A DNA stretch of 64,000 nt from JAQUYS01 sp964430665 (GCA_964430665.1 CAYSFC010000001.1:34474-98473); one strand, 5' to 3'. Shown: positions 26,711 to 36,684, counted from the stretch's first letter. Made by a program: numbers and translations. The notes: generated by a model from the letters alone, not told the origin.

Positions 26711-28212
26711 TAAACCCCTCCATGTTTGTTTAGATAGTCTTCAAAAGTTTCTGTATTTAAAATTCCTAAATAATATTGTGACATAATTAAACCAATTGTT
26801 TCAATATCATAATATTTTTTATCTAACATCCATTCAAGAATTCTTTCCTTATCCATAAGATCTTCCTGAATTTGTTTCTCAGTCATACCACTATAAAGTC
26901 TTAATCTTTTGTAGACAACTTGAGATTCATTTAAATCTTGTAAAATATCTTCATTAACATTTAACTGTTGTATAACATTGGGATCTCCATTTGGAAGAAT
27001 TTCGGCTATTTGTAAAGTTCTTCTTTTACCTGAACGTCTATTCCTGTTTTGTACGACAACTAAACCAATCGATCCAACCATAGGTTTAGGAATTTCAATT
27101 GGAGGGTTTGTTAAACGAACTATTGTTTCTTCAGCATTATTTGCGTGAATGGTTGCATATACTGAATGACCTGTATGCATGGCTTCAAACAATACTCTTG
27201 CTTCTTCTTTACGTCTAATTTCTCCAACAATTATTCTATCAGGTCTCATACGTAATGAATTTACAAGTAAATCAAGCATTGAAACTCCCCCTTTTCCTTC
27301 AGGGTTTGGTAATCTGGTTGCCATTGGAACCCAATGTAATTTTTTAGGTAGAACTAATTCTCGAGTATCTTCTATTGAAATGAGTCTTTGATTTGGAGGA
27401 AAGAAATTTGCAAGAACGTTGAGCATAGAAGTTTTACCAGAACCAGTACCTCCTGCGATAAGTATTGAAAATTCATTTTGTATTGCAAACCAAATAAATG
27501 CTGCAGATTGTAATGATATTGTTCCTGCTTCAATAAATTTAGTTATTGTCCACGGATCTTTTGCGAACTTCCTTATAGTGATTGTATTTCCTTTTGATGA
27601 AATAGGATTTATAGTTGCATTAACCCTATCTCCAGATTTTAAGTGAGCGTCCATTAAAGGAGCAAGATTAGTAATTTCTTTACCAACATCTCGACCAATC
27701 ATTGAAGCGAAATGTCTAATTCTTGATTCAGTTACAACCTTTATATTTGTGTCAACCCAGCCAAATTTTTTATGATATGCTCTAACAGGTTCTTTATGAT
27801 TGTTAATAACTATTTCTTCTAAATTTTCGTCTTCGAGAAGAACGTCAACTTTACCAAAACCTAAATTTTCTTCAATTAAATAGTTAATTAGCATGTCTTT
27901 AGTTGCATCTTCGATTTTAGGAAAATATTTTGAGATTAATCCACTTATTTCATAACGGAATTTTTTTTGTATTTCACTAAAATCATTTGATTCAAACTTT
28001 TCAACAGATTCTAAATCAACTTTCTCAATAAATTCTTGCCTTATTTTTTCTAAAATTAATTTTGTTGTGTCACTAATATTTGTTATTTCAATTAAATAAT
28101 CAGGAACTGGTTTTTCTCTATCTTGAACTATTTGTATTTCTACAATTATTGAATTTACATGAATTGAATATTTGTCAAGCAATTTTGTTCCTTCTTTATT
28201 TTCTGATACCAT
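26710..28212 (-). CDS. Type IV pilus/secretion ATPase (TadA/VirB11/GspE family)
   Basis: 500 residues. An N-terminal domain is followed by the RecA-like motor with Walker A GGTGSGKTS (~255), Asp box ISIEDTREL, the His box THANNAEETIVRLT, and the arginine-rich GEIRRKEEA region. It hydrolyses ATP to extrude or retract a fibre at the platform proteins encoded just downstream. Sits in the operon 30216 to 24859, two bases after the coiled-coil gene. Confidence 0.94.
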   Translation of the reverse strand: MVSENKEGTKLLDKYSIHVNSIIVEIQIVQDREKPVPDYLIEITNISDTTKLILEKIRQEFIEKVDLESVEKFESNDFSEIQKKFRYEISGLISKYFPKIEDATKDMLINYLIEENLGFGKVDVLLEDENLEEIVINNHKEPVRAYHKKFGWVDTNIKVVTESRIRHFASMIGRDVGKEITNLAPLMDAHLKSGDRVNATINPISSKGNTITIRKFAKDPWTITKFIEAGTISLQSAAFIWFAIQNEFSILIAGGTGSGKTSMLNVLANFFPPNQRLISIEDTRELVLPKKLHWVPMATRLPNPEGKGGVSMLDLLVNSLRMRPDRIIVGEIRRKEEARVLFEAMHTGHSVYATIHANNAEETIVRLTNPPIEIPKPMVGSIGLVVVQNRNRRSGKRRTLQIAEILPNGDPNVIQQLNVNEDILQDLNESQVVYKRLRLYSGMTEKQIQEDLMDKERILEWMLDKKYYDIETIGLIMSQYYLGILNTETFEDYLNKHGGV

Positions 28213-28213
28213 T

Positions 28214-29776
28214 TTACAACTCTAAAGCTTCTTTTAATCTTATTTTTATTGAATTATCCAAAGGATGTTTTTTAGCAAGAGGGACTAATAATTTTAAGGC
28301 AGACAATTTATCTCCGTTTTTTATTGCATAAATTGCATCAAAATATTCTTTTGAAAGAGGATTTTTATTAATTTTGTGTTTTTTCTCAGGAACATCTTTA
28401 ACTTCATTGTTGAAGTAATTTGTTTTTTCTTCAAATTCAATTTTTTTAGCAATTTTAGACATGTAATCTGCAACTTGTTTAAGTGTTTTTATTATTGATT
28501 TCTTTTGTTGTTCAGATTTTTTTATTTTTTTTGTCAATTCTTTTATTATATTAAAAACTTTACGAGCTTTTAGATAATCTTTATTTTTTAAGGATGACTT
28601 TAAAATAGGCATTTGTTTATCTATTTCGTAAATTATAAATGAATCTCCTTGAGATATTAGATTTATTTTTTTGAGTTCTGGAATTTTACTAATGTCTGTA
28701 GGAATTGGTTCAGAAAACTCTTTTATTTCCTTTAAATTTTTAAATTTTTCATCATTTTTTTCTTTTAAAATATTTTGTATTTCTTTATCAATTAAATCTT
28801 CAACTTGAGAAGGATTTAAACCTTTATTTAAATTTTCTTTGTATTCGGGATTGGAGTCTAAGTTTGCTAATTTTTTCGATAATATTTGAGTTAAATTGGT
28901 AAATAATTGTTTATTTTCATATAGTATTTGTTTTCTTAACTCTTCTATATTTTTTATTTGTTGTTCTTTTTGAATTTTTTCTGTTTTCGAATAACTATTC
29001 TTATTTACGCCAGTTAATTCTTCTTCTAATTTCTTTTGTTTTTCTTCTAACTCTTGTTTTAATTTATTTAAATCAACATCATTTTGAGAATTTGAAATGT
29101 TAGAGAATTTTTTCGAAAGAGAGTTAGATAATTCTTCGAATTGTTTTTTATTTTCTTCAAGAACTTTATCTCTTAATACTTTAAAGTGTTTTTCTTGTTC
29201 TTCTTCTTGTTTTCTTTTCATTTCTAAATAAACTTTTTCACTTTCTTTTTCTAGCTGTTGTTTAAATTGTAATAGATATCGTTCTCGTTTTTGTTCTTTA
29301 TCTAGATCTTCAAAATCTAGTGGAGCATTCATAAAAGGTAAAATAAAACCTCCTCCTCTTGAGCCACCACTCATCTGATCTATATTCGCGTTTTGTATAT
29401 GCATTGATGCAGTTTTTAATGTTTGTTTAAATGATTCTTCTTCAGTTTCTTGTTCTTCAGTATCATTTATCCCATTTTTAAGTTCATAATCTTTTATTTT
29501 ATTTAAGATATTTTTTATTACTAAATCTAGTGAAGCTCTTCTTGGACTTTTTCTAGCTAATTTACCATATATACTTTTGACTTTTTTGTAAATTGTTTTT
29601 GCTTTGGATAAATCATCATCATTTAAAGCAATATCTACCTCTGTTTCATAATCAACGTCTCCAAATAATGCGGATTCATCATCACGAATTATTGGTTTGA
29701 AAGTCTTTGTAACAGACATTCGAGAATCTAAGAAATTTAATATGTCTTCTTCCAAAAAATCATGTAAGGATTTCAT
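28214..29776 (-). CDS. Large coiled-coil protein of the pilus operon
   Basis: 520 residues, with no signal peptide or membrane helix. The first ~110 residues and the last ~130 are helical repeats that resemble each other (DDDLSKAKTIYKKVKSIYG and KNKDYLKARKVFNIIKELTKK). They flank a long Gln/Glu/Lys coiled coil (~170-360) with heptads such as EEEQEKHFKVLRDKVLEENK. A Gly-rich MSGGSRGGGF patch precedes the coil. Its place directly before the ATPase suggests a cytoplasmic scaffold or regulator of the fibre motor; no described family is recognised. Confidence 0.8.
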   Translation of the reverse strand: MKSLHDFLEEDILNFLDSRMSVTKTFKPIIRDDESALFGDVDYETEVDIALNDDDLSKAKTIYKKVKSIYGKLARKSPRRASLDLVIKNILNKIKDYELKNGINDTEEQETEEESFKQTLKTASMHIQNANIDQMSGGSRGGGFILPFMNAPLDFEDLDKEQKRERYLLQFKQQLEKESEKVYLEMKRKQEEEQEKHFKVLRDKVLEENKKQFEELSNSLSKKFSNISNSQNDVDLNKLKQELEEKQKKLEEELTGVNKNSYSKTEKIQKEQQIKNIEELRKQILYENKQLFTNLTQILSKKLANLDSNPEYKENLNKGLNPSQVEDLIDKEIQNILKEKNDEKFKNLKEIKEFSEPIPTDISKIPELKKINLISQGDSFIIYEIDKQMPILKSSLKNKDYLKARKVFNIIKELTKKIKKSEQQKKSIIKTLKQVADYMSKIAKKIEFEEKTNYFNNEVKDVPEKKHKINKNPLSKEYFDAIYAIKNGDKLSALKLLVPLAKKHPLDNSIKIRLKEALEL

Positions 29777-30216
29777 ACTGAGTTTTGTACTTTCGCTTTA
29801 TATGATTTCCACAAAGTACTTATGTCTTTTAAATTTCTTTTTTCCGATTCACTCTTAAAAAAATCTTCGAATTTGTTTAATTCTGTTTCTAATTTATTTT
29901 TCCAGAGAGTTTCAATTTGATCAGAAGGTATTTTCTTTTCGTTTGCAGAATCGAAAAAAAGATCTTTGAAATAATTTAAATCAACTTCTTTGTCAGATAC
30001 TGTTTTATTGGATTTTCTGTTTAAAAAAACAAAAGGTTTTGTGAAAGAATATTCTATTGAAATAATTTTTTCTTCAACTAAGAAATCTATCCATAATTGC
30101 ACAACATCTAGAGAAACATCTAGATTTTTAGACAAATCATCAATAAAATGTTTTTTACCATCCTCTAGAAGAGATATTAAAGCATCTACTCCTGTCTCAA
30201 CCCTCTTGCTATCCAT
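29773..30216 (-). CDS. Winged-helix protein heading the pilus operon
   Basis: 147 residues. The first ~75 form a winged helix (DALISLLEDGKKHFIDDLSKNLDVS...LWIDFLVEEKIISIEY); the rest is charged and helical. A TATA box TTTATAAATA about 27 bp before the ATG marks the start of the transcript, and the stop overlaps the next gene by 4 bases. The winged helix could regulate the operon or serve as a protein-docking module. Confidence 0.75.
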   Translation of the reverse strand: MDSKRVETGVDALISLLEDGKKHFIDDLSKNLDVSLDVVQLWIDFLVEEKIISIEYSFTKPFVFLNRKSNKTVSDKEVDLNYFKDLFFDSANEKKIPSDQIETLWKNKLETELNKFEDFFKSESEKRNLKDISTLWKSYKAKVQNSV

Positions 30217-30299
30217 GTGGTAGAATTACCTAAGATTATTTATAAAATTTATTAATCACTCTAAAGTAGTTTGAAATCTCAAATAAGGCTTAAATATTA

Positions 30300-31510
30300 T
30301 TAATCGTAGCAATAACAACCATATTCATCGCATCTACAATTACTTGCTTCGGTAGCATAAAATAAGTCTGATACATTCACTTCCATATCGTCAATTAAAT
30401 CTTCCCAANNNNNNNNNNNNNNNNNNNNNNNNNNNNNNNNNNNNNNNNNNNNNNNNNNNNNNNNNNNNNNNNNNNNNNNNNNNNNNNNNNNNNNNNNNNN
30501 NNNNNNNNAGCATAAAATAAGTCTGATACATTCACTTCCATATCGTCAATTAAATCTTCCCAATGATAAGTTAAATTTCTTCTAGCTAAATCTGAATAAT
30601 TTATCAATCTCAAATCACCTTTATCTATAGGAAGATCCCTTACATAATCCCAAGATAAAAATGATCTATTTTCTTTGTATGTGTGTGTTCCGTTAGGATA
30701 TACTGAAGGAATAAATGAATTTAAGCCAAGTTGTTTTAAAGGATCAAATTCATCTGGTTCTAAATTTCCATCAAAATCATCTGGTATTAATCTTCCTTCT
30801 AGAATATCTATAAATGAAGGAGCGCTAACATCTACAAATAAATATCCTTTATCAATATAATCTTTAATTAAAGATAAGTTGCCATGAAATTCTTTTTTGG
30901 AGAAATATTGATTTTCACCAAATTTAATTTCATTTTGATCTATTTCTTTTCTAAATGGTTCAGTTAATCCTATTAAACTTACTTTTTGTGTTATTTCATA
31001 TCTTCTGTTTATAATTAATTTATTCTCTTTCTCAAAAAACAATTCTGCTTTTGAATCTATTGAAAGTTCATATGGATCATTTTGTGAAACGTTTAAAAAT
31101 GTGATTTGTATAACACAAGTTCCTCTATAAATATCTGAAGCAAGGTTTGCTATTTCATCAACTATTTCGTCTAAAGTGGTTCTGTTTCCTGAAAGAGAGC
31201 AGTTTTCTTCTGTTGAAGAATTTATAGTCCCATATAAACTACAATTAAGAAATGCATCGGAAAAATTTCCTTCTAGAGGAGATTTGTTTATTAAATAAGG
31301 TAAAACTTCATATGAGGTATGTTCTATTGCAGTTCCAAGATATTCTGGAAATATTTCTAAGAAATTATCTACTCGTTCTATATCAACAATATCTATTTTA
31401 GATTTTGAATCTAAAGGAACGTGAACCAATGAAGAGAACATTATTATGAATAATGTGGACATTAAAATTGAAATCAAAGAGAAAACTAAAGCTTTTTTTC
31501 CTATTGCCAT
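30300..31510 (-). CDS. Pilin-like membrane-anchored protein with Cys-rich tail (interrupted by N gap)
   Basis: One N-terminal membrane helix (residues ~7-28) after a short basic start GKKA, then a ~340-residue external domain with conserved cysteines (NCSLYG, NCSLSGN). The 100-N gap interrupts the end. Removing the gap and one copy of the duplicated 55 bp keeps the frame open and gives a tail TEASNCRCDEYGCYCYD before the stop at 30300. It starts inside the end of the next gene upstream, so the two are co-transcribed. The helix placement is pilin-like, but no peptidase motif is certain. Confidence 0.7.
30409..30508. other. Assembly gap, 100 N, flanked by identical 55 bp
   Basis: The 55 bp before the gap (30354-30408) are identical to the 55 bp after it (30509-30563). 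This is what an unmerged contig overlap looks like. Collapsing the copies restores one continuous frame, so probably no sequence is missing. Confidence 0.9.
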
Positions 31511-32007
31511 AATATTACCTCTGATTTTACAGGATTATTAAGTTGTGATGAAGCATTTATCAAATTATATGTTATTTTTTTATTTGAAATAACTGTTTGA
31601 GAATCATTTTTTTTATTTTGGTGTCTTAGATAAAGAGTATTTCCATCGACAGTGTAATTTACACCAACGTATTCCGGAAGGAGTGTTTCAACTAAACTTT
31701 CTATTAGTCCTGTTGCGTTCGCAGTATGATTTGACTGATTTAAATAATAAATTAATTCATCTGTTGTTAAAAGAGGACTGGGCCAAAGACTTTTATTGGC
31801 TTTTAAACCATCCTTATACGGATTTGAATACTCTGAAATTTGTGTTCTAAAAACCACAGTTGTAAAACCATCGATTTTAGTTGAGAGACTTTCTGTTTCA
31901 GGAGAACTCATTCTAAAACTTAAGACTAAAAAAAGTGTAACTAAGAAAATGAAAGAACCAATGAATACGTCCAGTATAAAGAAGAATGAACCTTTTTTAT
32001 GTCTCAC
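31501..32007 (-). CDS. Pilin-like protein
   Basis: 168 residues starting with GTG. The start RHKKG followed by SFFFILDVFIGSFIFLVTL resembles a class III (type IV prepilin) signal: basic residues, a Gly, then a long hydrophobic helix that would form the fibre core. The rest is a small external domain. A TATA box TAATAAATAC about 26 bp upstream indicates a leaderless GTG start. Overlaps the following pilin-like gene by 10 bases. It neighbours the ATPase/platform operon, which supports the assignment. Confidence 0.7.
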   Translation of the reverse strand: MRHKKGSFFFILDVFIGSFIFLVTLFLVLSFRMSSPETESLSTKIDGFTTVVFRTQISEYSNPYKDGLKANKSLWPSPLLTTDELIYYLNQSNHTANATGLIESLVETLLPEYVGVNYTVDGNTLYLRHQNKKNDSQTVISNKKITYNLINASSQLNNPVKSEVILWQ

Positions 32008-32088
32008 AACATAAATACAACAAAGAGTATTTATTAATCTTTCGAGAATTCTGGAAATATTTATATAAGTAAAGAATTATTTAAAATC

Positions 32089-34458
32089 ATGGTTTTTTTA
32101 GAGGAGAAAGGATTTATTGTCAATACTCATTATGATGTTATAAATGATGAACCTGTAATTTATGTATTCGGTAAATTACAAAATGGAGAGTCTTTTGTTT
32201 CCACCCATAAATTTAAGCCATATTTTTTTATAAAAGATAAAGATAAAGATAAAGCTCTTGAAATAATAAACTTTAATTTGGAAAAAACAGAATATAAGAA
32301 TTTTAAGGATGAAAAATTAATTAAAGTTATTTTGAAATTGCCTAAAGAAGTTCCTGTTTTGAGAAGATTGTTTGAAGAGAAAGATGTTATTTGTTATGAA
32401 GCAGATATTCCTTTCACAAGAAGATTTTTTATTGACAAGAAAATTCAAAGTTCAATAATTTTAGAAGGTGAAGCTCAAAGGGGAGAAAAAGTTGATTGGA
32501 TTCTTGAAGAACCTAATTTGAAACAATTAGATTATAAAGATATTGAGAACAATTTGAAATTATTATCTATAGATATTGAAACAGATAAAAATGCAAATCA
32601 AATTTATGCAATTAGTTTATATGGTAAAGACGTGGAGAAGGTTTTAGTTGTTAAAAATGAGGCTTTCGAAAAAAAAGTTCCTGATAAAACAATTGTTCTA
32701 GATGATGAGAAAAAATTATTAGAAAAATTCTATGATGAAATTAGAAGAATTGATCCAGATGTAATAACTGGATGGAATTTTATTGATTTTGATTTTGCAA
32801 TAATTCAAAAAATATCTAAAAAATATAAATTGGAATTTAATGTTGGTAGAGATAATTCAGAATCTCATTTGCGAATAGAGAATTCTTTTTTGAAAGATTC
32901 AAAGGCCAACGTTCATGGAAGAGTTATTTTGGATGGTATTCACTTAGTTAAATCTTCATTTATTTCATTAGAAAATTATAAATTAAACACTGCTGCGAAA
33001 GAAATTCTGGGAAAGGAAAAAGTTAACACTTCTGATGACAGAGGTGATTTTGTTGAAGATTCTTATAAAAATGATATAGAAACTTTTGTAAAATATAATT
33101 TGACAGATTCAGTTTTAGTTTATGAAATTTTATATGAGTCTGAAATTTTTGATTTAACTTTTCAACGTTCTTTGTTAACTGGAATGCATATGGATTCAGT
33201 TAGTGCGTCAATTGCATCTTTTGATTCTGTTTATTTGCCAAAATTACATGAAAATAAATTCATTGCAAACAGCGTATATAGAAGTGATGTTGAAGAAGGT
33301 ATGGGTGGATTTGTCATGGAAGCCAAAAAAGGAATTTACGATAATGTTTTAGTTTTAGATTTTAAATCTCTATATCCATCTATAATGATTACATTTAACA
33401 TCGATCCTAAAAGTTTTAAAGAATTTGATGAAAATTTAGCTTATGAAATTGAAAAAGGCGTAAAATTTAATTCTAAATTTAACAAAAATAATTGTATAAT
33501 TGCACCCAATGGAGCTATATTAGATAAGGTTGATGGAATACTTCCTAAATTAATAAATCAATATTGGAAAGAAAGAGATGAAGCTAAAAAAAAGGGAAAT
33601 GAATTAGCAAGATACGCTATAAAAACATTGATGAATTCAATGTATGGAGTTTTAGCATCTCCTAAATCAAGATATTTTAATCGTTATTTATCGAATGCGA
33701 TTACATATTTTGCGCAATTTTTCATAAAATTGACTATAAAAAGTGTTGAAGATTTGGGTTATGAAGTAATTTATGGAGATACTGATTCTCTTTTTGTAAA
33801 TACAAAAGAAAAAAACAGTGAGAATGCTGTAAAAATAGGCAATGAAATTGAATTAAAAATAAATGAGTTGTTGAAAGAATATATTCAATCCAAGTATGAT
33901 TTAAAGAGTTATTTGGAATTAGAGTTTGAAAAAACTTTTGTTAAATTTTTTATTCCTGCTAAAAAAAGATATGCTGGTTTAAGATTGTTAAATAATGGTA
34001 AAACTAAACTAGAGTTTACTGGTTTGGAATTTGTTAGAAGGGATTGGACAGGAGTTTCAAAAGAATTTCAGATGAAGTTATTGGATTTGATATTCAAAGA
34101 AGAACCTGTTGTTGATTTTATTTCTAAATTTATTAAAGATTTACAAAAAGGAAAATATGATGAACTTTTAGTTTATAAAAAGTCTTTGAGTAAGCCTTTG
34201 AGTTCATATACTAAAACAACACCCCCTCATGTTAAGGCAGCTAAATTATTAGATAATGTAGATAGTCGTGTTATAGAATACGTTATGACTGTCGATGGTC
34301 CACAACCTTTGCAAAAGATTACTTCTAAAATTGATTATGATCATTATATTGATAAACAAATAAAATCTATAGCTAATGGAGTTTTACATGTTATGGGAAA
34401 AGATTTTGATGATTTGATGAAAGGAAGTAAACAAAGTGGTTTAGGAAAGTTTTTTTAA
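32089..34458 (+). CDS. polB: DNA polymerase, family B
   Basis: 789 residues, complete. The proofreading exonuclease motifs are intact: SIDIETD (Exo I), NFIDFDFA (Exo II) and YNLTDSVLVYE (Exo III). Polymerase motifs follow: DFKSLYPSIM (A, 424), NSMYGVLASP (B, ~516) and YGDTDSLF (C, 562). The very end, QSGLGKFF, is a textbook PIP box for binding PCNA. It is the replicative or repair polymerase. A TATA box TTTATATAAG lies about 27 bp upstream. Confidence 0.97.
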   Translation: MVFLEEKGFIVNTHYDVINDEPVIYVFGKLQNGESFVSTHKFKPYFFIKDKDKDKALEIINFNLEKTEYKNFKDEKLIKVILKLPKEVPVLRRLFEEKDVICYEADIPFTRRFFIDKKIQSSIILEGEAQRGEKVDWILEEPNLKQLDYKDIENNLKLLSIDIETDKNANQIYAISLYGKDVEKVLVVKNEAFEKKVPDKTIVLDDEKKLLEKFYDEIRRIDPDVITGWNFIDFDFAIIQKISKKYKLEFNVGRDNSESHLRIENSFLKDSKANVHGRVILDGIHLVKSSFISLENYKLNTAAKEILGKEKVNTSDDRGDFVEDSYKNDIETFVKYNLTDSVLVYEILYESEIFDLTFQRSLLTGMHMDSVSASIASFDSVYLPKLHENKFIANSVYRSDVEEGMGGFVMEAKKGIYDNVLVLDFKSLYPSIMITFNIDPKSFKEFDENLAYEIEKGVKFNSKFNKNNCIIAPNGAILDKVDGILPKLINQYWKERDEAKKKGNELARYAIKTLMNSMYGVLASPKSRYFNRYLSNAITYFAQFFIKLTIKSVEDLGYEVIYGDTDSLFVNTKEKNSENAVKIGNEIELKINELLKEYIQSKYDLKSYLELEFEKTFVKFFIPAKKRYAGLRLLNNGKTKLEFTGLEFVRRDWTGVSKEFQMKLLDLIFKEEPVVDFISKFIKDLQKGKYDELLVYKKSLSKPLSSYTKTTPPHVKAAKLLDNVDSRVIEYVMTVDGPQPLQKITSKIDYDHYIDKQIKSIANGVLHVMGKDFDDLMKGSKQSGLGKFF

Positions 34459-34462
34459 AAAA

Positions 34463-34966
34463 CTATTTGAAAGCTTCCATATTCAAATATCTTTTTACAG
34501 TCTCTTCAAATCGTTTGTAATGTTTCATAACTAATGCAACATTTCTATTCATATAACTTTTGAAAACATATTTATCTATTACAACTCTTAAGAAATATTG
34601 GAATGCATTCTGTTCAAAAGTTTTCTCATAATCTGTTAAAAGAAAAACATCTGTTTGAAGCATTACTTTGCCTCTATGTAATCTTAATTTTTTTCCACCT
34701 TTTTCAACAAACATTTCTTGTAATCCTGTAAAATAAAATTTTGTTTCCCAATTTATTCTTGCGAATTCAGATAATTTTTTTTCACCTTTTATTTCCAAAA
34801 TTATTTGTTTTCCATCTTCGAAAACTTGTTCTTCATTACGAGAATCAAAAGGATTATAATCGTTTTCTTGTAAAAAAGTCTTAACAGTTCTATATAGACC
34901 TTGTACAGGTATCAAACCTGAATAAGTTAATTGTTTTTCATCAACTAATAATCTTGTTTCGGACAT
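34463..34966 (-). CDS. Hypothetical protein, paralogue of the next gene
   Basis: 167 residues of an unrecognised alpha/beta family. It shares layout with the gene at 35018-35557: YSGL near the start, a Gly-Lys-rich hairpin (GGKKLRLHRGKVMLQTD), long C-terminal helices and an ending TVKRYLNME. AAAGGT before the ATG at 34966 decides this start over one seven codons upstream. No membrane segment. Probably a DPANN-restricted family; function unknown. Confidence 0.7.
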   Translation of the reverse strand: MSETRLLVDEKQLTYSGLIPVQGLYRTVKTFLQENDYNPFDSRNEEQVFEDGKQIILEIKGEKKLSEFARINWETKFYFTGLQEMFVEKGGKKLRLHRGKVMLQTDVFLLTDYEKTFEQNAFQYFLRVVIDKYVFKSYMNRNVALVMKHYKRFEETVKRYLNMEAFK

Positions 34967-35017
34967 TTTCTTACCTTTAATCTTCATTTGAAGTGAAAAA
35001 CTTAATGTTTATCACTT

Positions 35018-35557
35018 TTAGTAACACTCCATACCTAAAAACTTAACGGTTTCTTTATGAAATTTTCTAATCATGTCTTGCATATGTTTTTTTCCTAATG
35101 CTTTGTTATCTTCGTACATGATTCCTTCGTACTCTTCATCAAGGAATTTTTGCATTTTTTCTAATGCCTTTTTCTTCAACTCAGAGTCTTCTTCTTTAGT
35201 TTCAAAACCTTTTCCCCAATCTAATTCATATTTTGCTGAAAACTCAAGTTGCATTTTACCACCAGTCATTCGTTTTTTAACACCATTTACTACAACTTCT
35301 TTGGGATCGACATCAAAACCATGACCTGATATAAATAAATAAACGTTGATATAGGAATTTACTTTTCTATTTCCTTTAAAGTCGAATTCAACTTCAAAAC
35401 CATGAGTATCTCCTTTATATTTAAATTTGGGTTGCTCAAGAACTATTTTCGCTCTGCCATAAAAGCTTCTAAGAAGAGCAATAAGACCATCATAATCGTA
35501 TTGGCCTCTAAATCTTATTCGTAATGTTTTATCAAATACGCTTTTTTGCTCAGGCAT
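35018..35557 (-). CDS. Hypothetical protein, paralogue of the previous gene
   Basis: 179 residues. Matching landmarks are YDGLIALLRSFY, the MTGGKMQLEFSAKYELDW hairpin, a charged helix, and the ending TVKFLGMECY. The pair probably arose by tandem duplication and may form a heterodimer. The beta-rich centre (YKGDTHGFEVEFDFKGNRKV) looks like a lipid- or ligand-binding barrel, but this is only a guess from strand pattern. Confidence 0.7.
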   Translation of the reverse strand: MPEQKSVFDKTLRIRFRGQYDYDGLIALLRSFYGRAKIVLEQPKFKYKGDTHGFEVEFDFKGNRKVNSYINVYLFISGHGFDVDPKEVVVNGVKKRMTGGKMQLEFSAKYELDWGKGFETKEEDSELKKKALEKMQKFLDEEYEGIMYEDNKALGKKHMQDMIRKFHKETVKFLGMECY

Positions 35558-35593
35558 ATATTAATTATGAAAAGAACTATTTATAAAATTAAC

Positions 35594-36664
35594 TTAAAAT
35601 TCACAAGAATCTTGCTCTTCGAAGAGTTTTTTGCCTTTTTTCTTTAGATTTTTAAGATATTCATCCAGTGTTTTTAGGCACTCTTGCATTTCGTCTGAAG
35701 ATAAGTCTGCTTGAGATAAAATGCCTTTCCAATCAATTTTATCTAAGTCTTTTTCACTAAATTTACTTATAAATTCTCTACCTGCTAATTTAACTTGATT
35801 CTCAACTTCTAAACCATCTTTTGTATTAAACATTTTGGTTGCAGGTAGTTTTGTTATTGCGTTTGCTCCTGCTTTAACTATTAAACTTATTTCAGGAACT
35901 CTATAAATTGCAGTTCCTACTATAATTTCAATTCCAGGGAAAGAAATTCTTGTTTTAGCAACCCACCAAGCAACATCTTCTGGCGTTGGTCCTTGAGTAT
36001 AATGTGTTCCTAAAACAGGCCTTAAAGCATAAATTGTTATTCTGTCAAAACCATACTTTTTAATGAATTCTTCTAATTCCTTAAAATGAGAATGTTTTTC
36101 ACCAAGACCAACTATGAAAGTCATACTTTGCTTAAATTCTAGTTTTTTTGCATTTTCAATAGTTTCTAAATATGGTTCTATAGGTTTATCTGGACAAACA
36201 AAATCATGTAGTTCTTTATTTACGGTTTCTATTGAAGAAACAATTCCTTGAGTGTATGGTTTGAAATCATTTAAAGATTGTATATCCATATGACCAATAT
36301 TTAACCAGATATCTTCTCCAACTATTTGTTTTGTGAGTTTTGCAAAGCGAACTAATTGTTCTTGATCATAAATTCCATAACCGCCTGTTAAAAATTCTAA
36401 TCTCCAATTAAACGCTTTAATCATGGCTGCTTCTGCTAATACGCTTCCTAATGAACGTCTTGCATCTGCAGGATGTTGTATTTTATGTTTTTGAGTTGAT
36501 CTAAAACAAAATTTACAAGTTCCAACTTCACAATACCATGAAAGAAAAATACATCTACCAAACCAAACCTTGCCATCAAAGTTTTCTCTGTAAACTTGAT
36601 CTGCTTGATCTATAAGACTTTTTAATTCTCCTGTAGGAATAGGTGTTGTTTCAACTTTATCCAT
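35594..36664 (-). CDS. Biotin synthase-like radical SAM protein with CX4CX2C cluster
   Basis: 356 residues. The Fe-S motif is YCEVGTCKFC (Cys45, 50, 53), i.e. CX4CX2C instead of the standard CX3CX2C. A radical SAM barrel follows with FLTGGYGIYD and an SIETVNKELH strand. The C-terminal region (KAGANAITKLPATKMFNTKDG) is BATS-like, as in BioB, HydE and HmdB. No biotin genes are nearby. HmdB of methanogens also has a widened cluster motif, so a cofactor-building role is possible. ATG lies 26.5 bp from the centre of a palindromic TATA box. Confidence 0.82.
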   Translation of the reverse strand: MDKVETTPIPTGELKSLIDQADQVYRENFDGKVWFGRCIFLSWYCEVGTCKFCFRSTQKHKIQHPADARRSLGSVLAEAAMIKAFNWRLEFLTGGYGIYDQEQLVRFAKLTKQIVGEDIWLNIGHMDIQSLNDFKPYTQGIVSSIETVNKELHDFVCPDKPIEPYLETIENAKKLEFKQSMTFIVGLGEKHSHFKELEEFIKKYGFDRITIYALRPVLGTHYTQGPTPEDVAWWVAKTRISFPGIEIIVGTAIYRVPEISLIVKAGANAITKLPATKMFNTKDGLEVENQVKLAGREFISKFSEKDLDKIDWKGILSQADLSSDEMQECLKTLDEYLKNLKKKGKKLFEEQDSCEF

Positions 36665-36684
36665 AATCGGAGAAATTTAGAAGG

